DNA of 64,000 nt from positions 1,984,001-2,048,000 of the forward strand of contig CAXXGW010000009.1 in the NCBI GenBank assembly GCA_963666755.2, given 5' to 3'. Positions within the stretch are counted from its first letter, which is position 1; every line of letters begins with the position of its first letter. The DNA is from CAXXOK01 sp963666755. GTDB lineage: Bacteria; Bacillota; Clostridia; Christensenellales; Aristaeellaceae. The translations under genes were made by a program, and so were the position numbers. Under the pieces are notes generated by a model, which was not told where the DNA came from, did no database searches, and worked only from the letters and a program-made list of their open reading frames with translations. Positions 52,763-62,090 of this stretch are shown piece by piece.

Positions 52763-53923
52763 TCATTTACACCGTGCAGGGCGCACAGCGCTGCGGAGCG
52801 TGGGCTGCGCGCGCTTGTTGCGGTACATCCGGCAATCGATCATCCTGAAAAAGGTTGCCGGATCCTGCCCGTACGCCTTGCGGTAAACGGCATACCCGGC
52901 GCTGAACTTAATCTGATAGGGCTTGCGGTGCTGCGCCGTAAAATGTTCCAGCCTGCAGTCAATACGCCTGAGCGTTTCCCGGACGGCGGCGAGCTGATCC
53001 GTGTCCATCACGATGCAGAACTCATCCCCGCCGTAGCGCACCACCAGATCACGGCGATCCACCGCCTCGCGCAGAACGCGCACCGCGCCCACCAGTGCCT
53101 CGTCGCCCTCATAATGGCCGAAGCGGTCGTTGATGGCTTTAAAGTTATCCAAATCCAGCAATATGGCAGCAAAGCTCTTCTCATCCGTCGACTGCGCGAT
53201 CTTTTTACGTAGGTAGCGGTCCAGCGTCTGGCGGTTGAAAGCCCCGGTCAGGTAGTCCTTGTCGATATTGCGGTTCTGGATATTGGTAAACACCACCAGC
53301 GCGGCAAACGTGATGCCCAGCAGCGCGAACGGCATCCCCGGCCGGAGCGACTGCAACACCCAGCCCACGAAGGGCGCCGCCAGAAAGAGCGCCAGCGCCC
53401 CAAACTCACGCGGGTCCAACGTATTTTTCCGGGCGATCAGATACCCTTCCACCAGGCACATCATCAGCACCTGCAAGCCCATCGGCACCATGAAAAACGC
53501 ACCCCGATGGTATTCCCCATCCGGGCCGTAATAAAACACCGCGCCTGTGAACACGTTTGAGGTGATCATCAGCACGCACAGCCCCGTCAGCACCCACAGG
53601 AGCACGCGCAGGAGCGATTGCCCCTGTGTGGGCGGCGCGGGAATCTGCTCGCACACATATAAAAAATAAAGCGGGATCAGCAGCGTACTCAGGATCATCT
53701 CCAGCGCGTTGCCGGAGGCGATGCACCAGAACAGCCACCCCGAACGGATAGGGATGCCGCTGAGCAGGTTGGCCCCGAACGCCAGCATTGTCAGGGCCAG
53801 CATCCATTGAAAATACAGCTCCTGCCCCAGATGCGCATTGCGGCGCCGCCGTTCCGCCAGCCATAAAAAGCCCAGCAGGAGCTGGCAAAACAAAGCGATC
53901 GTCAGGCAGGGCAGGGGGATCAT
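52763..53923 (-). CDS. Membrane diguanylate cyclase (GGDEF domain)
   Basis: 386 residues from MIPLPCLT at 53923 (GGAGG 7 bases upstream; the frame runs to 54022 without support). About seven N-terminal helices (about 5-215), then a GGDEF domain with RYGGDEFCIV. The inhibitory RxxD site is altered to D-R-R-D, so product inhibition may be lost. Otherwise unlike the first cyclase (28359) in its sensor region. Confidence 0.92.
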   Translation of the reverse strand: MIPLPCLTIALFCQLLLGFLWLAERRRRNAHLGQELYFQWMLALTMLAFGANLLSGIPIRSGWLFWCIASGNALEMILSTLLIPLYFLYVCEQIPAPPTQGQSLLRVLLWVLTGLCVLMITSNVFTGAVFYYGPDGEYHRGAFFMVPMGLQVLMMCLVEGYLIARKNTLDPREFGALALFLAAPFVGWVLQSLRPGMPFALLGITFAALVVFTNIQNRNIDKDYLTGAFNRQTLDRYLRKKIAQSTDEKSFAAILLDLDNFKAINDRFGHYEGDEALVGAVRVLREAVDRRDLVVRYGGDEFCIVMDTDQLAAVRETLRRIDCRLEHFTAQHRKPYQIKFSAGYAVYRKAYGQDPATFFRMIDCRMYRNKRAQPTLRSAVRPARCK

Positions 53924-54095
53924 ACAGTCGCCTCCCACATCGGATGGCTTGCACCGTTTTCTGCGCACCGTCCGGCTGCCGGGCGCGATGCCGATCCGCA
54001 ATCGCGCGCTTGCCGTTTCCATCCGTTGTGATTATAAGCAGAAAAGCACTCCCTGTCCAGTTGTGGGAAGATTTCCACCGGAATTTTCACGAAAA

Positions 54096-54213
54096 AAGAC
54101 CCCAGTTCCAAACACGGTTCCCCGGGGTTTTCAAACGATAAAACACCTGCCACAGCGTCACCCTTGCCCCGATGGCGCGCCGACGCCGGAGAGTGGATCG
54201 CTCTCCGGCGTCG
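54096..54213. terminator. Two hairpins downstream of the iron-sulfur gene
   Basis: A perfect 13-base stem CGACGCCGGAGAG / CTCTCCGGCGTCG (54181-54213) lies 37 bases past the iron-sulfur gene on the reverse strand, and a weaker ACCCC/GGGGT hairpin with TTTT on the forward strand at 54096-54133. They probably end transcription from the right; T-runs are poor. Confidence 0.55.
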
Positions 54214-54249
54214 GGCAGCGCAAGGCTTTCGGTTTGTCGAAAAAGAGCG

Positions 54250-54972
54250 TTACTCCAGCACATCCCCTTCGGTGCTGAGGGTGACAACCTCCCAGGGGAT
54301 CATTTTACCGCTTGCCTGCAGCGCAGTACGAACCGCGTGCTCCAGCCCGCCGCAGCAGGGCACCTCCATGCGCACCACATGGATGCTGCGCACCTCGTTT
54401 TGTTTGAGGATGGCCGTGAGCTTCTCGGCATAGTCCACTCCGTCCAGCTTTGGGCAGCCGATCAGCGTCACATGGTTTTTCATAAACCGGTCATGAAAAT
54501 CCCCACAGGCAAACGCGGAGCAATCCGCCGCCACCAGTAGCCGCGCGTTCTTGAAATAGGGCGCGTTAACTGGGGCGAGCTTGATTTGCACCGGCCATTG
54601 CGCCAGCTGGGATACACCCCCGGCAGGCGCGGCGACGGGGGCAGCCTGCCTTTGCGGCGTCCGTTCCAGGCTGCGGGCATGCGTGCCGGGGCAACCGCAG
54701 GCCAGCGGTTCCTGCGGCGGCTGCGTTTCGCCCTGCTGCGCCTTGTGCGCCTCCACCGCCTGATCGTCATAGGCGGCGGCTTCCCGCTCCACAAAACGGA
54801 TCGCCCCGGTGGGGCAAGTGGGCAGGCAGTTGCCCAGCCCGTCGCAATAATCGTCGCGCAGCAGTTTCGCCTTACCGTTTACCATCCCGATCGCACCCTC
54901 ATGGCAGGCATGGGCACAGGCGCCGCAACCGTTGCACAGCGCCTCGTCGATTTCTATAATTTTCCTGATCAT
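54250..54972 (-). CDS. 4Fe-4S binding protein linked to a Crp/Fnr regulator
   Basis: 240 residues. First cluster CNGCGACAHACHEG near residue 14, second site CDGLGNCLPTCPTGAI near 43, a third Cys group LACGCPGTH near 90 in a Pro/Gln-rich linker, then a domain with LLVAADCSAFACGDFHD and MEVPCCGGLEHA. It is a known Clostridial type found next to nitrosative-stress regulators of the HcpR/Crp family. Start MIRKIIEI at 54972 (GGAGG 8 bases upstream). Electron-transfer or redox role; partner enzyme not in the window. Confidence 0.85.
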   Translation of the reverse strand: MIRKIIEIDEALCNGCGACAHACHEGAIGMVNGKAKLLRDDYCDGLGNCLPTCPTGAIRFVEREAAAYDDQAVEAHKAQQGETQPPQEPLACGCPGTHARSLERTPQRQAAPVAAPAGGVSQLAQWPVQIKLAPVNAPYFKNARLLVAADCSAFACGDFHDRFMKNHVTLIGCPKLDGVDYAEKLTAILKQNEVRSIHVVRMEVPCCGGLEHAVRTALQASGKMIPWEVVTLSTEGDVLE

Positions 54973-54985
54973 TACCATCGCCTCC

Positions 54986-55014
54986 TTGACTTTACAGCCA
55001 TAGTATACTAGAAT
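54986..55014 (+). promoter_or_regulatory. Promoter of the Crp/Fnr gene
   Basis: TTGACT, 17 bases, TAGAAT, 42 bases before the start codon. Confidence 0.7.
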
Positions 55015-55018
55015 AAGG

Positions 55019-55043
55019 GTTGTAAATCCGTTGTATTTACAAC
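55019..55043. promoter_or_regulatory. Candidate Crp/Fnr-type operator
   Basis: Perfect inverted repeat GTTGTAAAT - 7 bases - ATTTACAAC in the divergent gap, at the expected transcription start of the regulator gene. Size and symmetry fit a Crp/Fnr dimer. Confidence 0.75.
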
Positions 55044-55055
55044 ACGGAGGATCTT

Positions 55056-55727
55056 ATGGACGAATATTTGGAAATGCTCAGCCAGACACCGCTATTTGCC
55101 GAGATGGACCGCGCCAAAATTGCATCCATGCTCACCTGCCTGTCCGCCACGCAGCATGCGTATACGCGGGGGGAGTATATCCTCTCCGCCGGGGAGAGCG
55201 TGCAGACGTTCGGGCTGGTGCTTGCGGGTGCCGTCCATGTGGTGCAGGAGGATTTTTGGGGCAACCAGAACATCATCGCTAAGATTGAGGCGGGCGGCGT
55301 GTTTGCCGAAAGTTACGCCTGCACGCCCGCATCCCGGCTCGCGGTCAGTGTCGTAGCAGAGGAAAACACGACCATCCTTTTCCTGAACATCCGCCGCGCG
55401 CTCGCCACTTGCGGCCTGGCCTGCGAACACCACCACACGCTGATCCGCAACCTGGTATCGATGCTGGCGGCCAAGAACCTGATCCTGAACGAGAAGGTGC
55501 AGCACGTATCCCAGCGCAGCACACGGGAGAAGCTGCTTTCCTACCTCTCGGCCGAATCCAGACGACGCGACAGCGCGACGTTTACTATCCCCTTCAACCG
55601 CCAGCAGCTGGCGGATTACCTGTCCGTAGACCGCAGCGCCATGTCCGGAGAGCTCAGCCGCTTGCGCCGGGAAGGCGTGCTCACCTTCCACAAAAACCAG
55701 TTCCACCTGTTGGAGGAGTCCGACTGA
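55056..55727 (+). CDS. Crp/Fnr family transcription regulator
   Basis: 223 residues: cyclic-nucleotide-like sensor domain (about 15-120), dimer helix (about 125-150) and winged helix with FNRQQLADYLSVDRSAMSGELSRLRREG. The sensor lacks the N-terminal cysteine cluster of Fnr. Divergent from the iron-sulfur protein and likely autoregulated through the operator in between. HcpR-type control of nitrosative stress genes is a reasonable guess. Confidence 0.9.
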   Translation: MDEYLEMLSQTPLFAEMDRAKIASMLTCLSATQHAYTRGEYILSAGESVQTFGLVLAGAVHVVQEDFWGNQNIIAKIEAGGVFAESYACTPASRLAVSVVAEENTTILFLNIRRALATCGLACEHHHTLIRNLVSMLAAKNLILNEKVQHVSQRSTREKLLSYLSAESRRRDSATFTIPFNRQQLADYLSVDRSAMSGELSRLRREGVLTFHKNQFHLLEESD

Positions 55728-55990
55728 GACCCCCCGAGTATACCCACAGGCTTTCGAAAACACCAGCCGCATCGGTATCACCACAAATGACCCGGCGCAT
55801 GCCCGTGTCTTTTCTCGCGGGGTTCTATCCGCATGAGGCTTCACTGCGTCTTTCCGCCGAACACGGGATACTGCATCCCGTCAGATCGGAAGGTGCTATA
55901 AATCGACACTTTCACTGCGGCAAGCCGTTGCATGCCGCGGAACCGTCCTTACCCCTGCTGCTACAGCCGATTTTCCTTGCCCGCAGGCAG
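55728..55990. other. Spacer with nothing recognised
   Basis: 260 bases between the regulator stop and the terminator of the large surface protein. No supported feature. Confidence 0.45.
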
Positions 55991-56024
55991 CAAAGCCCCT
56001 CCCGGCATGCCGGGAGGGGCTTTG
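55991..56024. terminator. Perfect palindromic terminator
   Basis: Stem CAAAGCCCCTCCCGGC / GCCGGGAGGGGCTTTG with almost no loop, symmetrical, between converging genes. Confidence 0.8.
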
Positions 56025-56051
56025 GTAAGTTGTTTCGTTGTTCTTTCAGGC

Positions 56052-58916
56052 TCAGGTGACGGTGTACGTAGCCGAGGCAACATCGCTGGGTTCGCAGCCG
56101 GTGCGCACCGAGATACACTTAACCGTAATCGTGCCCGCGCTCAGCGTAAACGGAGCCGAATAGGACGCGCTTGACGTAGTCGGCGTACTGCCGTCGAGCG
56201 TGTAGTGAATCGTCACGCCGCTCTCGCTGGAGCTGAGCGTAATGGTATCCGTCGTTGTGATGCTGCTCCCGTCCGCAGGCGATAAGCTCGGCGTAGCCGC
56301 CTTAACCGTGTAGGTGGCGCTGTTGATGCTACTGTTGCTCAGCCCGCTGGCCACGGCCATCGCTTTGATGGTAGTGGTCTGCGTGATGCTCACCGGTTGC
56401 GTCGTGCTGCTGGATGTGGTGGGATCACTGCCGTCGGTCGTATAGTAGATGGTACTGGACGGCGTCGTGCTGCTGATGGTTACGCTGGCGCTGCCCGTAA
56501 CCGTGCCTGCGGCGGGCGAGAAGGTCGGCGCTGCGGCGCTCACGGTATAGGTTGCGCTTGCGATGGCGCTGTTGGTCATCCCGGCGGACACGGCAATAGC
56601 GCGGATGGTGGTCGTGCTGGACACGGACACCGGCTGCGCCGTACTGCTGGACGTGGTGGGATCGCTGCCGTCGGTCGTATAGTAGATCGTACTGGACGGC
56701 GTCGTGCTGCTGATGGTTACACTCGTGCTGCCCGTAACCGCGCCTGCTGCCGGCGAGAAGGTCGGCGCCTCCGCCTGAATGGTCGCGCTGACGGTATCGC
56801 TGGGGCTGGCACTGTTGCCGTGCGCCACGCTTGTGGTGGTCACGCGGAAGTACCACGGGCCACCGCTGGTGATGGTAATCACGCAGCTGTTGGTGGTGGC
56901 CGTCGCGGTGTGCACGTCGCTTGCGAAGGTCGAGCTGGTGCTGTACTCCACCTGGTAGCCGTTAATCACGCTGCCGTTGCTGGCAGGCACCGCCCAGGAG
57001 AGCGTCGCTTTGGACACGCCGCCCACAGCCGTCAGGCCGGTTGGCGCGCTGGGCGCCGTGGCGGGTACGGCGGTTACCACATTGCTGTGTGCGCTTTCCC
57101 CTACGCTGTTGGTGGCGACCACATAGATGCTGTAGGTTGTGCCGTTGGTCAGCCCGCTCAGATCCTTGGTTGTGGTGGTCGAGGTGCTGTAGCCGCTGCC
57201 GCCGTAGTAGATGCGGTAATCGCCCAGCGTCGCGCCGCCGTTATAGGTCGGGGCCGTCCAACTGAGGTGGATGGTCTGATCGCTTGTGGAGGTCACCGTC
57301 AGGCTCGTGGGCGCGTTGGGCACGGTCACGCCCGGCGTGGCGGTCATGCTGTTGCTGGCGGGGCTGTCGCCCTGTGCGTTGTAGGCAACCACCCAGAAGT
57401 AGTACAGCGTTCCGTTGGTCAGGCTCCCGATGGTGGTGGTGAGCACCGTACCCGGCGTGATGGTGGTAATCGGCGTGGAGCCCATGGTGCTGGTCGTGCT
57501 CTGGTAAATCTTGTAGCCCAGTACATCACTGCCGCCGTTGTCCGTAGGCGATGCCCAGGTGAGGGCTACCTGCCCGCTCTGCGCGGCAGCGGTAACCAGC
57601 GTGGGCGCGCTGGGTTTGGTCAGCGCTTTAACCGTGATGTTGCAGGTACTGGTAATGGACGTGTTGGCCGTAGCCGTTCCCTTGACGGTAACCGTCTGGT
57701 CGGACGTGCCGCTGAAGGCGATGCCGCTCAGGGTATTGCCGCTCACGCTGGCATACGTGCCGCCGCTGGTAATGCTCAGCGTATACATACTGATGGGCGC
57801 GTTGTTGACATAGCTGCCGTCGGTGTACACCAGCCGGGCGTTGATGACGGTGCTGCCGGTCTGGTTGATGGTTGAGCTGACGGGCAGCAGCGTGATGCTG
57901 CTGAGCGTGCCGGTCTTGACCGCCGTAACCGTGACGGTTGCGGTCAGTGCCGAGCCGCTGCTGGCTTTGTCGATCGTGGTGCCGGTCACGGTAAACACCG
58001 TGTTATCCGGGATGGTGCTGCCGATAGCGATCTGGATCACCCCGGTGCTCGCATTGCGCGTCGCCGTCACGTAGCTGGATGCATTGGAGGAAACCGCCAG
58101 CGTGAAGTACGGCGAGGTCAGATTGGTGCCCAGAATGGTAGGCGTGATATCCAGATTGCCGCCTGCCGATGTGACCATAGCCGTAGCGGTGCTCGCACTG
58201 AAGCTGAAGGAGGTCACCACCGAGGTGTTGGTGTTCTGGGTCAGGTAGTAATTCATCATGTAGCCGGTACGGCTGCCCACGGAGATGCGATCCCACGTGG
58301 AGCCGTGCGACAGGATGGTAACCGAGGTACCGACGCTATACACGCCGATGGTGGAATAGCTGGTGCCGGGGCCGGTGCGCAGGCGCACGCCATAGCCGTT
58401 CGGGCTCCAGATGGTCGCGGGATCCCCCGTGCCACCGCCGCCGCCGCTGGTGGTCAGGAATTTGTTCATCATATAGCCGACACGGCTTCCGATCTGGATT
58501 TTGCTCCAGGAGGTGCCGGTCTGCAGCACCGTAACCGCCGTACCGACGCTGTACACGCCGACGATGGCATACCCGGTGCCGGGGCCGCTGCGCATCCGCA
58601 CCCCGTAGCCGTTGCCGCTGGTTACATAGGCGGAGCTGCCGCCGCCACCGCCGGAAAAGGTGATGTAGGAGGCATACATGTAGCCGGTTTTGCTGTCCGG
58701 CGTTTCCACCTGGTACCAGTTGCCGCTGGAACCGACAACCTTCACCTCTGTGCCGGTGTAGTAGGAACTGATGGTGCTTGCGTCAAACGAGGGGCCGGAG
58801 CGCAGCCGCAGCCAGCCTCCGGTTACATACCCATACTGCGAAATCGCCAGGGACGCGACAGGAATCGCCGTCAGCAGCAGTATGAGAACCAGAAAAACCG
58901 AAAGTAAACGTTTCAT
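56052..58916 (-). CDS. Large secreted SH3b/FN3/chitobiase-repeat protein
   Basis: 954 residues, start MKRLLSVF at 58916 (GGAGGG upstream; the frame extends to 59147 without support). Signal peptide, then three bacterial SH3 domains (about 30-85, 95-150, 165-220) with repeated RSGP/RTGPGTSY and GYMMN, divided by Gly-rich linkers. A middle beta-rich, Thr/Ser-rich part follows, then three to four fibronectin-III-like repeats (GYKIYQSTTST, DYRIYYGGSG, YQVEYSTSSTF) and three C-terminal chitobiase-type repeats (PTFSPAAGAVTG, PTFSPAAGTVTG, PSLSPADGSSI; YYTTDGSDPTTSS). No enzyme domain and no LPXTG. Likely binds cell wall or glycans outside the cell. Confidence 0.85.
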   Translation of the reverse strand: MKRLLSVFLVLILLLTAIPVASLAISQYGYVTGGWLRLRSGPSFDASTISSYYTGTEVKVVGSSGNWYQVETPDSKTGYMYASYITFSGGGGGSSAYVTSGNGYGVRMRSGPGTGYAIVGVYSVGTAVTVLQTGTSWSKIQIGSRVGYMMNKFLTTSGGGGGTGDPATIWSPNGYGVRLRTGPGTSYSTIGVYSVGTSVTILSHGSTWDRISVGSRTGYMMNYYLTQNTNTSVVTSFSFSASTATAMVTSAGGNLDITPTILGTNLTSPYFTLAVSSNASSYVTATRNASTGVIQIAIGSTIPDNTVFTVTGTTIDKASSGSALTATVTVTAVKTGTLSSITLLPVSSTINQTGSTVINARLVYTDGSYVNNAPISMYTLSITSGGTYASVSGNTLSGIAFSGTSDQTVTVKGTATANTSITSTCNITVKALTKPSAPTLVTAAAQSGQVALTWASPTDNGGSDVLGYKIYQSTTSTMGSTPITTITPGTVLTTTIGSLTNGTLYYFWVVAYNAQGDSPASNSMTATPGVTVPNAPTSLTVTSTSDQTIHLSWTAPTYNGGATLGDYRIYYGGSGYSTSTTTTKDLSGLTNGTTYSIYVVATNSVGESAHSNVVTAVPATAPSAPTGLTAVGGVSKATLSWAVPASNGSVINGYQVEYSTSSTFASDVHTATATTNSCVITITSGGPWYFRVTTTSVAHGNSASPSDTVSATIQAEAPTFSPAAGAVTGSTSVTISSTTPSSTIYYTTDGSDPTTSSSTAQPVSVSSTTTIRAIAVSAGMTNSAIASATYTVSAAAPTFSPAAGTVTGSASVTISSTTPSSTIYYTTDGSDPTTSSSTTQPVSITQTTTIKAMAVASGLSNSSINSATYTVKAATPSLSPADGSSITTTDTITLSSSESGVTIHYTLDGSTPTTSSASYSAPFTLSAGTITVKCISVRTGCEPSDVASATYTVT

Positions 58917-58952
58917 TGCGGATCCCTCCGTCATAATTGGCTTTCCAATCGA

Positions 58953-58972
58953 TAGGACGGATGAGCGTCCTA
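58953..58972 (-). promoter_or_regulatory. Leader hairpin of the large surface protein
   Basis: TAGGACG / CGTCCTA stem, with ATTGG/CCAAT stem just downstream (58936-58949), in the roughly 70-base leader. May tune translation; no known riboswitch recognised. Confidence 0.35.
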
Positions 58973-58992
58973 CAATCTTCCCAAGTAAGGAA

Positions 58993-59021
58993 ATTGTACA
59001 ACAATTTCGAAGGCTTGGCAA
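58993..59021 (-). promoter_or_regulatory. Promoter of the large surface protein
   Basis: Reverse strand TTGCCA, 17 bases, TACAAT. Confidence 0.7.
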
Positions 59022-59620
59022 TGCCACAGACGGCCGCAGCGCATGTTTTATAAGCATTTGTCGCATTCGGCCTTTCTGCGTCCCACCGATCGTAATAAAA
59101 CGGCTGCCCCGGGTGGAAGCAGAGAACTGGCAAACCCTTGCATTCAAACGGAAAGCGCGTTTCCGGGGTTCCGTTTACAGCGTTCCTTCCCTTCGATGGC
59201 ATGTTCTCCCCTTGCATACCCGCATTGGTGTAACCCTGTCTGAAAAAATCCCTGTCTGGATTCTCGGGTTTTCATGGCTTCCGCTCCTGCGCCGTATCGT
59301 TTGACGAGCATCGGAACGGGCGCGCCAAGGCGCGTTTAGCGGTTACTTACTCAGGCAGGGCTGCATGGGCAATCGAAACCCTTCCTATATAATATCAAAA
59401 TTATAACAATCAGCCGCTGTCTACGCAACAGGGCTATGAACCGGAAAGGGGCTAATCCCTGTGCTTCTTCTGCATACGCACGGCGATTTTCACGAGGCTT
59501 TACAGCCAATTTTCTTCCCTAAGAAAATGCGATTCCAGCGGGTCGGCAATCGGTCGTTTCCCGGCTCCGTCCCAATGCGATGCCTGGAGCGCACGCATCC
59601 CGTAAGGGATCGCGCAACAG
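59022..59620. other. Spacer with nothing recognised
   Basis: About 600 bases upstream of the surface-protein promoter and downstream of the Amt gene. It includes an AT-rich patch near 59388-59412. Open frames on both strands lack start signals; I cannot assign a gene or RNA. Confidence 0.45.
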
Positions 59621-59656
59621 AAAAGCGCGGGGCTCGGCCCGGCCGAACCCCGTGCG
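59621..59656 (-). terminator. Terminator of the Amt-PII gene
   Basis: Stem GCGCGGGGCTCGGCC / GGCCGAACCCCGTGC followed on the reverse strand by TTTT. Confidence 0.85.
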
Positions 59657-59670
59657 GGCAATGTATCCAG

Positions 59671-61686
59671 TTACTCCACATCCTGCAGGGCGTCGTAGCC
59701 CTCCTCGCCGGTTCGAACCTTGATGACGTTCTCCACATCATACACAAAGATCTTGCCGTCGCCAATGTGCCCGGTATAAAGCACCTTTTTGGCCGTGTCG
59801 ATCACGGTGCGCACAGGCACCTTGCTCACAACGATCTCCACCTGCACCTTGGGCAGCAGGTTGGTTTCCGTTTCGACGCCGCGGTAGAACTCCGTCTGCC
59901 CCTTCTGGATGCCGTACCCCAGCACCTGCGTAACCGTCATGCCGGTGATGCCGATGGCGTTCATCGCGGTCTTGAGCGCTTCAAAGCGGCTCTGTTTGAG
60001 GATGATCTCCACCTTGGTAAACTTCGGCTGGCTCGGCTCGCGCTCCGCCTTGACCGGCGCAGGCGCAACTGCCGGGGCAGGCGCTTCCACAGGCATGGCG
60101 TACTTCGGTTCAATCAGGCCATTCTTGCCAAAGCGTTCCAGTTGCTTGATGGGCGCGTTATCCTCGGAGTCGTAATCCAGCTCCGAGCGTACCAGTTGCT
60201 CATCCGGGTAGGCCAGCACGCCCATTTCGGGGATATCCAGGCCTTCCAGCTCCGCCTCGGGCGCAATGCGCAGCCCCCATACCTTGTCCAGCAGTTTGAA
60301 GAAGAGGAACGATACGCCAAAGCCCCACACCAGCAGCACCCCCAGCGCAATCACCTGCGCCAGCAGCTGCGAGGCATCGCCGTAGAACAGGCCGGTTACG
60401 CCGCCTGCGACTCCGTTGAGGCCGTCGCCGTAGGAGCCGTCCGCGAACAGGCCCAGCGCAAGCACTCCCCAGAAGCCGTTTACACCGTGCACGGAAATCG
60501 CACCCACCGGATCGTCCAGCTTCAGCTTGTTTTCAAAGAAGGGCACCGAGATACACACCAGCAAACCGGCCACCAGCCCGATAATGAAGGCCGAAATGCC
60601 ATTGACAAACGCGCAGGGGGCGGTAATCGCCACCAGCCCGGCCAGCGTACCGTTGGCCGTCATGGACGGATCGGGCTTGCCGAACTTGGCCCACATGTAG
60701 AACATCGCCACCAGGCCGCCGATGGCGCCGGCCACCATGGTATTGGTCGCCACGACTGACAGGCGCAGGTCGCTGGCGTTCAGCGTAGAACCCGCGTTGA
60801 AGGCAAACCAGCAGAAGAACAGGATGATGGTGCCGATAATCGCCATCGGGATGTTATGCCCGGGGAAGGCGCGGGCGGACCCGTCCTTCTTGAACTTGCC
60901 GATACGGGGTCCGATCACGATCGCCCCGGCCAGCGCAAGCATGCCACCCATGGAGTGCACCACCGCGGAACCGGCAAAGTCTACCACGCCGTGGCCGATG
61001 CCGAAGTTGCTGCCCAGCGTCGCCATCCAGCCACCGCCCCACACCCAGTTGGCAAACAGCGGATACAGGAACATGGAAATGAAGAAGGAGCTGATCACGA
61101 CCGCGGAGTACTTGACCCGCTCTGCCATCGCGCCCGTCGGGATGGTCACAGTCGTATCCATGAACACCATCTGGAAGAAGAACAGCGCGTAAACGCCCGC
61201 ATCATACGTACCGCCGAGCATGAAGCCTTTATAGCCCACAATGCCGCCGAACCCCGGAATGGTCAGCAGTCCGTTCAGCACCGCACCGCCGGAGCCCAAC
61301 CCGGCCGCGCCGCCGGAGCCGCCCATTTGCAGCGCGAAGCCAACCAGGAAGTAGCCCACCGCGCCCACCAGAAACACCATGAAGTTCATGGTGATGGTAT
61401 GGGCGGCGTTCTTGCCGCGGCAGAAGCCCGTTTCTACCATCGCAAAGCCGCATTGGAAGAAGAACACCAGGAAGGCACACAGCATCACCCAGGTGTAGTT
61501 CGCGCCAAAATAGGCCTGATTGGCTTTAGTGGCAACGTCATTCAGGGTTTCGGCTCCGGTTGTGGCCACGTAAGAGGCTCCGGTAGGATCCGCCGCTTCA
61601 GCAACGGCCACGGTCATGCCCAGCGTGAGCAGCACAGCCACCAGCAGGATCATTGCAATTTTCTGATACAGGGATGATTTCATCAT
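59671..61686 (-). CDS. amt: Ammonium transporter fused to a P-II signal protein
   Basis: About 671 residues. Signal peptide (cleavage near AEA/ADP), then eleven Amt helices (about 60-465) with DFAGSAVVHSMGG, the twin-His region GVNGFWGVLALGLF and FNAGSTLN; then a linker rich in Pro/Ala and Glu; then a complete P-II domain (about 555-671) with the T-loop KGQTEFYRGVETETNLLPK and the ATP-binding TGHIGDGKIFVYDV. The T-loop tyrosine that is uridylylated in E. coli GlnB (Tyr51) is Thr here. Normally Amt and GlnK are separate genes; fusion keeps the gate tethered. Uptake of ammonium, gated by the P-II domain. Confidence 0.93.
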   Translation of the reverse strand: MMKSSLYQKIAMILLVAVLLTLGMTVAVAEAADPTGASYVATTGAETLNDVATKANQAYFGANYTWVMLCAFLVFFFQCGFAMVETGFCRGKNAAHTITMNFMVFLVGAVGYFLVGFALQMGGSGGAAGLGSGGAVLNGLLTIPGFGGIVGYKGFMLGGTYDAGVYALFFFQMVFMDTTVTIPTGAMAERVKYSAVVISSFFISMFLYPLFANWVWGGGWMATLGSNFGIGHGVVDFAGSAVVHSMGGMLALAGAIVIGPRIGKFKKDGSARAFPGHNIPMAIIGTIILFFCWFAFNAGSTLNASDLRLSVVATNTMVAGAIGGLVAMFYMWAKFGKPDPSMTANGTLAGLVAITAPCAFVNGISAFIIGLVAGLLVCISVPFFENKLKLDDPVGAISVHGVNGFWGVLALGLFADGSYGDGLNGVAGGVTGLFYGDASQLLAQVIALGVLLVWGFGVSFLFFKLLDKVWGLRIAPEAELEGLDIPEMGVLAYPDEQLVRSELDYDSEDNAPIKQLERFGKNGLIEPKYAMPVEAPAPAVAPAPVKAEREPSQPKFTKVEIILKQSRFEALKTAMNAIGITGMTVTQVLGYGIQKGQTEFYRGVETETNLLPKVQVEIVVSKVPVRTVIDTAKKVLYTGHIGDGKIFVYDVENVIKVRTGEEGYDALQDVE

Positions 61687-61745
61687 TTTTACACCTCACA
61701 TCAACATTCCATGTCCCATTCCCGTATAACGGACGAAGGTAACGG

Positions 61746-62030
61746 TCAGTGCTTTTTAAAATTGCTCCAGGAAAACTGCGAGGTAGTTTTGTACACATCC
61801 CCTTTCAGTTTCCGAACCGACAGTAAGTATCGAATGCCAAGAAACGCGACCACCGCGCCGAACGCTGCCCCCGGAACCTTTTGTTGAAGCACGGTCAGCT
61901 CCACCTGATTGAGCAGGCTGTACGCGGTAAAGGCAATTCCCATTGCGGCGATTGCAAACGCCACCGCGTACAGCACGCCGATCAGGATCCGTTTCTCTTT
62001 CACGACGCCCCCAGTTGCCTGAGATTTCAT
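61746..62030 (-). CDS. Small two-helix membrane protein upstream of amt
   Basis: 94 residues from MKSQATGG at 62030 (ribosome site AAGGGGGG; longer frame to 62063 without support). Helices about 12-32 and 44-62, both ends basic. Family not recognised. Sixty bases before the Amt start on the same strand, so co-transcribed; may assist or modulate the transporter. Confidence 0.65.
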   Translation of the reverse strand: MKSQATGGVVKEKRILIGVLYAVAFAIAAMGIAFTAYSLLNQVELTVLQQKVPGAAFGAVVAFLGIRYLLSVRKLKGDVYKTTSQFSWSNFKKH

Positions 62031-62090
62031 TTGAACACCCCCCTTCCTGCGCCAGATTCGCATCGAAACATGGTTTGCGTAAAAATGTAT

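Noticed and set aside
58917..58992. c-di-GMP riboswitch in the leader of the surface protein
   Set aside because: Two small hairpins are present but none of the GEMM conserved segments can be found.
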